From Dryococelus australis (lineage: Eukaryota; Arthropoda; Insecta; Phasmatodea; Phasmatidae): a stretch of DNA of 64,000 bases. The translations under genes were made by a program, and so were the position numbers. The stretch's first letter is position 1. The number at the start of each line of letters is the position of its first letter. Below are positions 47,289-57,901 of the stretch, piece by piece. The notes below the pieces were generated by a model, which did not search any database, was not told the DNA's origin, and was given only the letters and a program-made list of their open reading frames with translations. The stretch is from assembly GCA_029891345.1 (NCBI GenBank), contig CM057002.1, positions 19,978,295 to 20,042,294 on the forward strand. The letters are read 5' to 3'.

Positions 47289-47447
47289 GTGACGCACATT
47301 CCGTTTCATTTTGTTGCTGTTTTTTTTAATTTAACAAATTTGTGTGTTACTGTATTTACTATACTATATCATAATGTTATAGTATTACTCCCTGAAAATT
47401 GAGGGTCTTGTTATTTATGTTAACCTGCTAAAATTTTGAGGTCATAG

Positions 47448-47750
47448 TTTTGTGCTTCAGTAGTAGGAAGTGGTGATGTTTTGTGCTTCATTAGTGGCAA
47501 GTGATAATGTTTTGTGCTTCATTAGTGGCAAGTGATAATGTTTTGTGCTTCATTAGTGGCAAGTGATGTTTTGTGCTTCATTAGTGGCAAGTGATAATGT
47601 TTTGTGCTTCATTAGTGGCAAGTGATAATGTTTTGTGCTTCATTAGTGGCAAGTGGTGTTTTGTGCTTCATTAGTGGCAAGTGATGTTTTGTGCTTCATT
47701 AGTGGCAAGTGATAATGTTTTGTGCTTCATTAGTAGCAAGTGGTTAATGT
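47448..47750 (+). repeat. Tandem array of about ten 27-31-bp units
   Basis: The unit is TTTTGTGCTTCATTAGTGGC followed by AAGTGATAATG or a shortened AAGTGATG / AAGTGGTG. About ten copies of GTGCTTCA are seen. It lies 160 bp downstream of exon 2 in intron 2 of the zinc-finger gene and ends in a poly-T run (about 47750-47765). Confidence 0.9.
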
Positions 47751-48824
47751 TTTTTTTTTTTTTTTACTCGGAGTATGTTTCATTTCAATGATGGTCATTA
47801 AAAATCCTTATGAGACAAAGATTTGTAATTGTAAAAAATATAGGGATGACAAGATGGCACCCGTGAATGTTGTTAGTGTGAACTTGGCTGATAAGTGTAG
47901 TGTGAAATATTTTAAGTGCTGAACAGTAAAGGCTGTTCATGATAAAGTGAGCACTTTGAAATTAACCTTTAAAAAAAGTCACAGTCTCTGCCTGCATGTA
48001 TTTTAATGGGCGCACCTAGTGACATTCGCTCAGGAAAGTTGGTAACGATGGATGGAAAGTAGTTCCATATTATAACGTTGAATAAAAAGTATTAGGTAAC
48101 CGTTTGCGGTAACTCGATTTATTTCTTTCGCTTTCTGTTTTATTAAATGCACTAAACTGTAAAAATGAGCAGATATATAAAATATTTACTCTCCTAATAA
48201 TTACACAGTTTCACTTTACCGACATATGAATAAAGTGATGAGGCACATGGCAATGTTAATTTTACATAAGGCGGAATAATACACAACGTGTATACAAGTA
48301 GATCTTAAGCAGGGCTTTCAAAAGTGCTCATTTTGCAGTGAACAGCCTATAGTAAAAAATGGCATTTAGTGCAATTCTTGTGATCACTGATATCATTTTC
48401 GGTATGGTAATGTAAATAAAGATTCAGAATGAATTGAAAACAAAGATTGATTTTGCAACACATGTATTGAACATTAATAATAATGGTACGAAAGGCAAAG
48501 AATTCAACAAGGTGTGGTATATTTAACATGTTGAGGTTGGTACGAATGGAGAGAGAGGACAGTGGAGCAAACAGTGAGCAAGTTGTGTTGATGGTTTATT
48601 GTGAATAAGCAAAGCTATTGTGATTGTGCTTTTGTACAAGTTGTATACTAAGAAGTAAATACAGATGTGAAATGCAACAGTGTGGCGACGAGTAGTGAAA
48701 CAGTCCATGCGTGTGTACATGGCAAGAGTTCAATGGAAAGGTGATACGAAAAATCACCATTGATTCCTCAACATGGTGGAGGGTACCAAGTCCTTACCCG
48801 CCTGAATTTTTCCGCAATTTAATA

Positions 48825-49245
48825 TGAAAGAATATGATTGGGAGATATGGTGTTAAAGGCTCAGTCACTATTTTGTAGCCCACGACATGGCTGAAATGAA
48901 AAGAGTGCCACTAACTTTGATGACATTGCTGGGCAATGATGCATATACATTGCTAAGAGATTTGTGTACACCGAAACGACCACAGGACTTAACGTTAAAA
49001 GATAGTATGCAGTTCTTACTAGACCACTTAAAAAAAACGTCAGAAGTAATGGAACTGTACAAGTTTAAGGAGCGGCGGCAGCTACCGCGAGAATCAGGTT
49101 GTCACGGAATTGAAAGTTTTTGAACGTGGAAGAGTATCAGTGATCAGTAAGTGTGTGGATTATGGGATACCGGACGTCAGAAGTGGCTGCTGAGTGAACC
49201 AAAACGAACTTACGAAAAGGCCATTGAGCTGGCTACAGATTTCGA
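48825..49245 (+). pseudogene. gypsy gag remnant
   Basis: The open frame at 48887-49123 gives MAEMKRVPLTLMTLLGNDAY, then TLLRDLCTPKRPQDLTLKDS and LYKFKERRQL. This is the conserved gag pattern (AY-LLRDLC-P-P ... RF-F--R-Q) of arthropod gypsy elements. After a frame break, LLSEPKRTYEKAIELATDFE follows at about 49185-49245. Confidence 0.82.
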
Positions 49246-49690
49246 AACATGAGCCCTGTATGATCCAGAATTGGAAATAATCCTAACATGTGATGCGAAT
49301 AGCTATGGTTGAGGGGCACAGATTAGTCAAATAGGTAAGAATGAGAAGGAAAGGCCTTTAGTTTATGCTTCCACGTCGTTGACCAAAGCGGAAGGGAATT
49401 ACTTCCAGGTGGAGAAGAAAGCACTAGCCATTGTATTTGGGGTTAAGAAATATTGCCAGTATTTGTATGGCAGACAGTTTGTATTAGTAACAGACAACAA
49501 ACTGCTTATGACAATTTTTGGTCCTAAAAAAATAATTCCAGTAATGGTGGCGAGTAGACTCCAGCGTTGGGCTGTATTTCTGTCAGGGTTTATGTATTGA
49601 ATGAGACTACTACCATCTAAACAAAATAGGGCAGATGGGTTATCTAGACTACCATTTAGTAAAGTGTCTCAAAGTCAGACGGAAGCAGAT
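49246..49690 (+). pseudogene. gypsy RNase H fragment
   Basis: ILTCDANSYG supplies the first catalytic Asp. The frame at 49379-49600 has LTKAEGNYFQVEKKALAIVF, GVKKYCQYLYGRQFVLVTDN (Asp of the TDN/TDH box) and IFGPKK. RADGLSRLPF follows at about 49630-49660. Stops lie within GA after the first Asp motif and after SGFMY. Confidence 0.88.
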
Positions 49691-49779
49691 GATTCTTCGT
49701 AATCAAACTAGTGATACAATTTGTTTTGAATGGGTGGCCAGAAATAATCCTGCCTGAGTTTTCAAACCCTATCATACTT

Positions 49780-50420
49780 TAATAGGCATGAATTAACAGT
49801 AGAGAATAAGTTTCTAATGTTGGGTCATAGGTTGGTGATTCCAAGCAAACTGCATAGTGTGTTATAGGCAGACTTGCACATGAGCCATATGGGAATGGTA
49901 AAGACAAAAAACTTGACGCGATCTCATTTTTGGTGGCCATCACTTGATTGCGAAATTGAACAAACTATTATAAACTGTAATGCTTGTAGACAGTACCAAG
50001 CAAACTCTACAAAAGCAGAATTAAGTACCTGGGCTTGGCCACCAGGACCCAATTGACAGCTGCATGCTGATTTTGGTGGCCCAGTACATGGAAAAATGTT
50101 TTTGGTAATAATGGATACTTATTCATAATGGATTGATGGTTTTTGAAATTAGTAAAACTACTGCAGCCAAGACAGCGGTGGCATTCAGGCAGTACTTTTG
50201 TACATGGGGATTGCCTACGTTACTTGGAACTGATAACGGGTTTAGCTTTATGTCTGCGGAATTCCAGGAATTCCTTAAAATTAATAAGATTAAGCACATA
50301 ACAACAGCAGTGTACATGCCACAGTCAAATGGTGCTGCAGAGAACAGTGTTAAAACATTTAAAGCTTGTTTTAAGAAACAAATGTTAAATAGTAGAAGTT
50401 CAAGAGGAGCATTGCAGTCC
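49780..50420 (+). pseudogene. gypsy integrase fragment
   Basis: The zinc-binding H-H-C-C domain is at 49874-50030 (HMSHMGMVKTKNL, CNACRQYQ). The core has LHADFGGPV (first Asp), LLGTDNGFSF (second Asp) and PQSNGAAENSVKTFK (Glu), the D-D-E triad of retroviral-type integrases. Stops separate the zinc domain from the core and interrupt the core after DTYS. Confidence 0.9.
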
Positions 50421-50904
50421 TTTTAATTTATGTATCAGGTTGCACCTCGTGTTACAACTGGTTCCTCTCCTGCTGAACTTCAGTAAGGGCGTAAGCTACA
50501 TACACTGTTTGACTTGTTAACTGCCTTACCAGAGGACCATATAGATAGGAAACAAGAATTGCTGTGTTGAAAGTTCTTCAGGCTGTCACGAAAATAAGTT
50601 AGTTCTTGGCCAACAAGTGTACGTGGAGTATTATATGGCCAGGGGCGTAACATGGATTCCTGCGACAACTACAAATAGGTTGGGAAATGTCATGTTCTTA
50701 GTGATAACCAATGACAATAGGGTGTTGAAAGACATGTAAATGAAATTGTTAATGATTATGTCATGAAAATGAGGATAGGGACGCTTATGGGAGTTCTTTT
50801 ATAGTAGTTCAGGTTGCGTCAGTTTGAGGTAGGTAAGTTTTTTTTTCTCAAGAGTAAGCAGTATTTGTTCTAAGCGTTCTGTGTAATGTAGTTAGTTTAG
50901 CCAA

Positions 50905-51302
50905 TATGAGGTGACGAGCCCCGGCCAAATCTTTTTAGATTTGTAGCTAGGAGAGGGGATAGGCACGAGCCGAGCTGCGCCCGGGGGGCCTTTGTCTTTG
51001 CAACAGATGTCTACCAATCAGCATGTAAGTTCGAAGTACCTCACGATCGTCTCGCGATGCGTGTAAGAGGGTTAAATTATTACTACTGTGACGCCGTGCA
51101 ACGTTCGTCTATTGAGTCAATCTGTTTGTGTTGTAAACCTGTGATTGGGTTTTGAAAGTTCGACGAAATTAAGTAAATGTTCCAAATATTCATTTCTTTT
51201 TATATTTCAACGTGGCACCTTATATTTTGTTTGCTCTACCGACTGAAGTGAACCGGGACAGTAACTGCAACAGAGCTATTATGTAGCCTTTGCCATGTTA
51301 CA
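50905..51302 (+). mobile_element. LTR followed by a tRNA-Lys-like primer-binding site
   Basis: About 400 bp, beginning near TGAGGTGACGAGCCCCGG and ending TGCCATGTTACA. After four bases comes TGGTGCCCAACATGGGGC (51307-51324), which resembles the 3' complement of a tRNA-Lys as used by many retroelements. That makes this a 5' LTR of a plus-strand element. Its start is approximate because no second LTR copy was found. Confidence 0.6.
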
Positions 51303-51324
51303 AATATGGTGCCCAACATGGGGC

Positions 51325-52400
51325 ACTGTTTTACATGACTGAAGATGCAGTGTTTGTAAATGAAGCAGCAGAACAGTAATTAACAATTCCACTGTAGTTT
51401 TTCCGAACAAGTGGTGAGCGGTAAGCAAAGTAAAGCACCAGAGTTCTATTCCAGTTTACAGAATCCAGCATTTCCAGTATTCTAGTGAAGCAGAAGTCCA
51501 TTCCAGTGTTCCAGAAAGCTACGAAGAATCTTCAGAAAGTGTCCAAACAGGTATTTAATATGTCAGAGAAGTCATAAGTCAACAATCAAGCCAGCAGTAA
51601 AGTAAATTAAACATTAAAAATTTTGTTTGCATAATAGGTTATGTTGTTTGTTAGTATTTAAGTTCATTTTTTTGTTTCTATTTGTTATCGTTTCTCGTGC
51701 GTTAAAATTTGCAAGGAAGGTTAATTACAGTTAAAATATTGTACAGGTTAATTATTTACAAATCAGAATATCTGATCATGTAGATGTAAAGATTTCAGGT
51801 TCAGAACTGGGAAATACGAACAGCGGCAATCTTGAGAACAGAAACGCCAGACATGAGTGAGCAAATAAGCCTGCTCGTACAGCTCATGAACGAATAAAAC
51901 TAGTCACTCACTGAACCAAAAAAACTAGTTTCAGGAATCTAATAGAAAGCTGAAAAACGAGTTGAAAAAGGAATTGCAGGGATTTAAGAATAAACAAAAA
52001 GAGTTTCGTAATGAGTTTTATGAATTTAGGTTAGAAATAAAAATGAATTGTAGCAGCTAACAAGAAAATTTGATGAACGTAAATTAGAATCAAATGTGAC
52101 GACATAAGTCGACGCGTGCCACATTCCTTTCTAAAATAGTTTGCTCAGCACTCTACCAGTGCAGTCAGTGCTCATGGATGTGTAAACATCATGCAGGCAG
52201 TGCAGTGTGATGTTAGTGTAGTGCCATTCAGAGCAGCGTCTGGCTACAGAAACCACGAGCCACATGGCATGGAGGAATCTGAACCCTCACCATCTACTGT
52301 CATTTTCTTAAGGGCAAGTAAGGCTTTAAGGCAGACACCAATCAATACCTAGTTATTAGACTTGGAAAGACATTAAATAAAGCCGCCCATTCTTTTAATA
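51325..52400 (+). pseudogene. Untranslated leader and gag remnant of the 50905 LTR element
   Basis: After the primer-binding site there is about 500 bp of leader. A broken frame starts near 51855 (MSEQISLLVQLMNE) and runs through charged, coiled-coil-like sequence with many stops to about 52090. The style fits the start of a gypsy gag. Nothing recognisable follows up to 52400. Confidence 0.4.
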
Positions 52401-52570
52401 CTCACAGTGTAATGTGTCTTAGTTATTTTTGTGGTTTATTCATTCCACATGTTACCATCCACATCTCACTGACATTTTTCGTTCCATGTTACTTTTAAGC
52501 ATGTTGTGAAGGAAGTATTGTGTATGTTTTTTTAGTGTGCAGTAATGGTGGTAAGTCTAGCGTATTGCTA

Positions 52571-52998
52571 CTGTGTTAGAAATCACGTGGAACACGTGAT
52601 TCGCCGGCATGGCAAGCCGGCCAGCACGTCACGTCTACGTAGTTAGTCTGAGCTCAGCGTCCGGAGGAGCAGGTCACGTACGTGGCGTGTCTCACGTTTC
52701 ACGCCCGAGCGGCATTTCATCTTGGTGAACTGATCATTAACCTGCAATAGACTTTAATTATTGAAACTGTTTTCATTTAAACCACTCAGGACACCTCTCC
52801 TCCACTTCCCCAGTGCTTGCATCACCTGGGGAAGCTTCAATTTCACCTTAATTATTGTTGGCCATGCGCCGTTTTTCAGTGTCGCCTTACTGGCAGGCTT
52901 AAGTCTGGCGCGTATAGTAATGAGTTGTCTCCTAGGGGCCATGTAAAGCGTAACCTGAATAAATCTTACGTCTAAGAAACAACTTCTATTATTTCAGG
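52571..52998 (+). repeat. LTR-like block
   Basis: Starts TGTTAGAAATCACGTGG, contains a GC-rich CACGT-bearing 5' half and a polyadenylation-type GAATAAATC near 52957, and ends TATTATTTCA (TG...CA). No partner copy or clear target duplication was found, so the LTR assignment rests on end bases and architecture only. Confidence 0.35.
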
Positions 52999-53019
52999 TC
53001 AGTCTACGGACTTTTAAGG

Positions 53020-54611
53020 GTGTGGGCCCTACTTCTCACCAAAGTTTAATCTTTGTCTATCGTACCAGGTGTGTTTGCTTTTGTATATATTTAATTTGTT
53101 GTACTATTTTCACGTGTAACTGTGGGCATGTGGCTAGCCTGAATAGGCCACTGTATAGCACGCAAACCACTTACTTATCATCACTAATTGTTATTCAACA
53201 AGGAGTTTCACCACATCAGGAAGGATATCGCCTTGGTTGTCGGCAGAACGACCCCAAGACTAACAGAGAATGCTCTACCAAAGTATGGCATCATGCCAGT
53301 GATGCTTGGCGCCCGGGTAACAATATCCAAAATTCACCAGATTTTCCTGGAACCTATTATCGCCATATAAAATTTACTCCTCTACCCACTGCCACACCCC
53401 CATCTCATACCACTGTCCACGTCAAAGTGAAGAGGTTAATACAGAGAGTAGAAAAGTAAATGTTATTGCAGATTGTGACAATCTAAGTAAAGAGTGTAGA
53501 AATTGTAGAATCTGTTACTGATTGCCATCAAGTACATGAAGAGTTTCGTACAATGGGTGCAAATCTAGAAGTTATTAATAGTTGTGACAATGTAAATAAA
53601 GAAGGTAATATTGAATGTAGAAATTGTTTAAGGGACACTATTCTTGTAAGTGAAGATCTATTGCTACTGCAAATGAATAATTTTGAAAATAGTGTAACGA
53701 ACGTTTGTGAATTCAATGTGTCAAACGATAGTGTGGTAAATGAAGGGCAATTTTAAGTATGGGGTGTAAAGAAACTTGTTTGTATAAAAGTAAATCAGCA
53801 AATTGAATCAGGTATTGGGTTGCCCCAGTCAGAGTTTCACGAGAGTACTGTACATGTATTAAAAGATTCTTGTGAAAGTGGGGGTAGTCTAGAGTGAAAT
53901 GTAGTTGTGTGTCATTAAGAAAGAAGTGTGTAAGGAAAACGTAATTATTGAAACAAAGGGTTAAACAAGTAATGAGGAAAAGAAAGAGGAAAACGGGGAT
54001 AGAGATAAGGGGGCTAAATGTAAGACAGTAGGGAAATGTGAAATTGTGAAATACAGTGAGAGGAAGGTTGTGAGAAAGAAGGGATGGAATTGGAGAGAGA
54101 GTGTGAGAATGTTGTGGAGGAAGAAAAGAAAAAAAAATAGAAGGCAAGTAGACTGATATTTAGGTTAAGTATATTAAAAAAAAAATTTTCTGTACATTTC
54201 CTTTTATAGTTTTCCAATATTTTTATAGTGCTATTTTTTAATACTTTTATGCTACAGTGGGAGAATAATTATACATTAATGTGTTTAATTTTAATATGTA
54301 TTTTGTTAAAATAAGTAGATGAGATGAAAATAAAATAGTGAGGTTCAGTTGTACACATGATGGTGTAAAGTGTAATAATTCTTTTATTTTGGGGATAAAC
54401 AACTGGTAGGACATTAATAAGGCGAGTGAAATGTTTTTGTGCTAGCCAATACATGATTATTTGATAATAAATAATTAAGGTAATATAATGAGTTTATTTT
54501 GGTGTTTTTGAAAACGGATAGCTAGATACATATCAGTATATTCATGTAGGACACTAGTGAACATGTAAATGTAGGATTAATGTTTAATTTTTTTTTGCTC
54601 TCAAAACATAT
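53020..54611 (+). other. Degenerate stretch, possibly retroelement-derived
   Basis: A 67-codon plus frame at 53553-53756 (NVNKEGNIECRNC, EDLLLLQMNNFEN) and downstream lysine/arginine-rich frames to about 54150 look like one broken protein rich in Asn, Glu and Lys. No domain is recognised. Position between LTR-like blocks suggests retroelement sequence. A minus-strand frame at 53713-54147 is its low-complexity shadow. Confidence 0.35.
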
Positions 54612-55429
54612 TCTTACTTGCTGCAGCTGGCGCCGATTCAATTGCCCAGCGCCATAATCAGAGACCCACCTCGCCCTCCCCTCTTCCTGGAACGATGCGC
54701 TCGCGGCTGTCTCCCCCCACCCTTTTTTTTTTTCTGAGAATCCAGTGTATGCAGACAGTGGCGAGACTTGCTGGAGTCATAGCCCTCCACGACGCATCAC
54801 GCGAGTTGGGGAAGATTCTAGGTGGTGGCTTAAGACACTATATATAATGCCGCAACCCAGCGGCCGGCAGCCTTTGACAGAGGCCGCCTGGCGAGTGTGT
54901 GCGAGTGAAGAGAAATGTGGATGACAACTGGAGATTGTGGGACGACAGCGAGTGAGGTGTTCATGGCCTGAATGGACGAGAGGGTGTGAAACTGACAAGT
55001 GAAGCCTACTGTGTGTGAGGGCGCTTGGAGGACTCTAGAACATTACAACTGGTGGGACATGGACTGAACTGAGGTGGGACTGAATGGACGTGTAATACTG
55101 ATTTCATTGTAAATATTCAAACTGCCAAATATGGATGCATAAATTATAAAATAATTGAATAGGCTGATACACTTGTCTATTGGGACTGATCTTTAATTAT
55201 TTAATTTCATTGATTTCTTTGTCTTAATTATAAATTTTATTAATTTATGTCAATTGTGAACAGTAAGTGATTTCAATTTATTGTGAAAATTTGGTGTTCG
55301 GAGAATTTTGCTGTAGTTATTGTAAATAAAATAAGGAAATTATAATAAATTCTTTTATTTGATTAAGACCTCCATCCCTTAATGAACTTGGTAAAGCCCA
55401 CGTAATTTCTAGAGAGAGAAATTGTAACA
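54612..55429 (+). mobile_element. 5' LTR of a truncated Ty3/gypsy element
   Basis: Homologous over its whole length to the solo LTR at 36041-36921 (opposite strand). It ends AGAGAGAGAAATTGTAACA and is followed after one base by TGGTGTGAGAAGTGGGATG, a primer-binding-site-like segment. A TATATATAA box lies at about 54840-54848 and AATAAA motifs near the end. The gag region begins 140 bp downstream. Confidence 0.88.
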
Positions 55430-55569
55430 CTGGTGTGAGAAGTGGGATGTAGGCGTTCTATAAAAATAAAATAATTAAACAATTGTAATTAGTATTTATA
55501 AATATTACCATATTTGTTGTAGTAGGGCAAGGAATTGGGTTTTGCAATTTTTTAATTCTAACCAGAAAA

Positions 55570-56892
55570 ATGTCAGCAGACATGGAAGCACTCCGCTCTT
55601 AAATCGAAAGTTTGAGTGGTCAGGTAAAAAGTAAAATAGATACTGTAAATAGTAGAATGAATAGTGTTGTAGATAATGTTAATGGAAATGTAAATAGTAA
55701 AATAGATAGTGTTTGCGAATCTGTTAATATTGTGAGAGCTAGTAGATAGGAAAATAAACAGTGTAAACGAAAATGTAGATAGAAAAATAGACAGTGTGAA
55801 TGAGAATGTGGACAAGAAAATTGGCAATGCGAGAGAGAGAGAGAATGGACAGTGTGAATGATAGGATGGACAGTGTGAACGAAAGGTTGGACAGTGTCGA
55901 GTGTAAAGTGGACAAAGATGTGAGCGCCCTCAAGAAGGAATGGCAGGAGTTCTTGCAGCAGCAGGGGAGACGACATGCATGGGTGGAAGAGGACCCGAGT
56001 TTGGTCACCGCTGAGACGACGAGTGCGGGCAACGAGAAGAAGGTAGAGGTTTCCGCCAGTGCAGCCATCACAGGGGAGGCTCTGCAGTGTGGGTATGCCC
56101 CATTCAGGGGTGGGTAAAGGCGTCACAATTAAGCCCGCCCCCTACGATGGATAGACACCTCGGCGCGAATACCGGCACCAGTTCAAGTTCATTGCCACCC
56201 TGAATGGCTGGACAGAAGAGCAGCAGGCGTACTACCTGGCGGATGTATTGAGGGGATCAGCGTTGAGCATACTGCAGTCGTTGCCAGAGCGACATCGTCT
56301 AGAATACTCCACACTGGTGTCGACTTTGGAGCTGTGATTCGGTGACCAGTACCTGCGGCACACCCACCATGCCCAGTTGCGAAGCTGTATCCAGCAACCT
56401 GGCAAACCACTGCAGGAGCTGTGGCAGGACATAATGAGACTGTCACACCTGTCTCTGGAGGGATGCTCGGAAGAGGCACGAGATGTCATTGCCGTCTGCT
56501 TCTTCGTCGACGCTATCGCTGACACAGACGTGCTGCAAGCTCTGCGGTTAACTGCGCCTCACACCATGCAGGATGCCTTAGCCCGAGCTCTGGAAGTGGA
56601 GTCAGCATGGCAGTCATCAGTTCCCCGACATCCAGTGCGGGCAGTGATGCTTGATGAAGGGGAGGATGACAGCATCAAAATGATGTTAAAGGGCTTGCAG
56701 ACGACCATGAGGGACATCGCCTCCAGGGTGCACACTACGGTGACTCGCCGTCCCCCACCCAAACGATCGGAATGTTGGACGCGTGGACAGCCAGGGGACC
56801 TGAGAGCAAATTGTCCTCAGCAGCAGCGGCAACAGCCAAGGAGCAAGCACCAAGGGGCAGATGAGACTGCAATGTCTTCGGGAAACTGGTAA
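55570..56892 (+). pseudogene. gypsy gag with 11-residue coiled-coil repeats
   Basis: From ATG at 55570 (MSADMEALRS, then a stop) the peptide enters a run of 11-residue units of the type KIDSVNENVDR, continuing to about 55910. This is likely a coiled coil. Then comes VSALKKEWQEFLQQQ, and from about 56150 the gag core (YRHQFKFIATLNGW, YYLADVLRGSALS, LQELWQDIMRLSHL) in another frame. The 171-codon frame 56377-56892 ends with a zinc knuckle (CWTRGQPGDLRANCP) in which one Cys and the His are replaced. At least two stops and two frame changes. Confidence 0.82.
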
Positions 56893-57290
56893 ACACTGGT
56901 CTTGAGGGGCAAAGGTTGGTGATTGCTGGAGGGAAGGCCCCAGTGCTTTTGCAGGTGCGTTCTATGAAACAGGACTTAGATGCCATATTGGTGGATGGGC
57001 GGTTAGATGATGTTCCTTGTCAGATGGTACTTGACACAGGAGTGACTATAACATTGGTAAGACCGGACATTCTTGGGCCTTTCCGCCAGCGATCATCCAA
57101 TAAGAACATGGATCACTACTATATAATAAAAGTAACGGCCAGACCACACCAATCAAAGGCAAGAGAAGGGTACTCTTACAGCTCGGTAACCTTGAGATAG
57201 AGCATGATATATACATAGCAGAGATAGAGGACGAATGCATTTTGGGTTTTGATGTTCTACACAAGCTAGGATGCTGTATTGATACTTGAC
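56893..57290 (+). pseudogene. gypsy protease remnant
   Basis: LDAILVDGRLDDVPCQMVLD leads into DTGVTITLVRPDIL: the DTG active-site triad of retropepsins, codon for Asp near 57033. After a frameshift the C-terminal part reads IEHDIYIAEIEDECILGFDV and LHKLGC (the ILGxDxL motif), ending at a stop near 57287. Confidence 0.85.
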
Positions 57291-57388
57291 TGGTGGTGTT
57301 ACGTGTAGGTAATACCGAGTTGGTAGTGTCAACATGACGAGATTTATCTTCACCAATGAGCTGCCCAGTAGTGTATAATCAGTAAACT

Positions 57389-57901
57389 GTGGTCCTTGCT
57401 TCTAGCCAAGTTGTTATGCCAGGGAAAATTTGTCAGGTGATTGGGCATGATCGAACCAGCTCAGAAAGGTGGCATTTTACCCAATGTGTCATTGTAGCCA
57501 GGTCATTGATTTATTCAAAATCGGACAGTTTGCCTGTTAGGATGATAAATTTGTTTGATAGTGCTATCCGCCTTGAAGAGGGGGCCACAATAGGGTTTTA
57601 TAAGCAGGTCTCACAGGTACTTCAAAATGTTCCAGAAACTTCACTGTCACGTCCTATTGAATGTCCTCTTCCAGATGCTCTGGGGGAACTGCTGACAAGA
57701 ACAAAAGAAAACTTTGACTGGCGACAGGAGAGGGCAGTTTCAGAATTGTTACAGAGAAATAGATGTGCTTTCTCCTGCGAGCCCAATGACCTTGGCAGAA
57801 CTAAGGAAAAGTCTTCTATAACTGTTGCTAAGCATCTTGTAAATATACGTTTAACTATTGAATGCCGGGACAGGCAAGCAAAGGACACAAATACACTTTA
57901 A
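57389..57901 (+). pseudogene. gypsy protease-RT linker and truncated RT start
   Basis: The 170-codon frame contains VMPGKICQVIG, LPVRMINLFDSAIRLEEGATIG and, near the end, LLQRNRCAFSCEPNDLGRTK. This is the region just upstream of RT in gypsy polyproteins (F--DLGRT). The homology stops at about 57885. RT, RNase H, integrase and the 3' LTR are missing, so the element is 3'-truncated. Confidence 0.78.

Larger units (their letters stand above)
48682..50760 (+). mobile_element. Ty3/gypsy retrotransposon with protease and RT deleted
   Basis: Begins at a primer-binding-site-like TGGCGACGAG (48682) after a candidate LTR end (...TGCAACAG). It runs gag (about 48825-49245), RNase H (49246-49680), integrase (49780-50400) and a C-terminal tail to about 50745. 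The RT and protease are absent. The gag motif KRTYEKAIELA is followed within a few codons by the RNase H start (LYDPELEIILTCDA). Stops interrupt RNase H, the integrase core and the tail. Paired LTRs were not confirmed. Confidence 0.82.

Noticed and set aside
47448-47750. CRISPR-like regular repeat
   Set aside because: Tandem minisatellite without spacers, in an intron of an animal gene.
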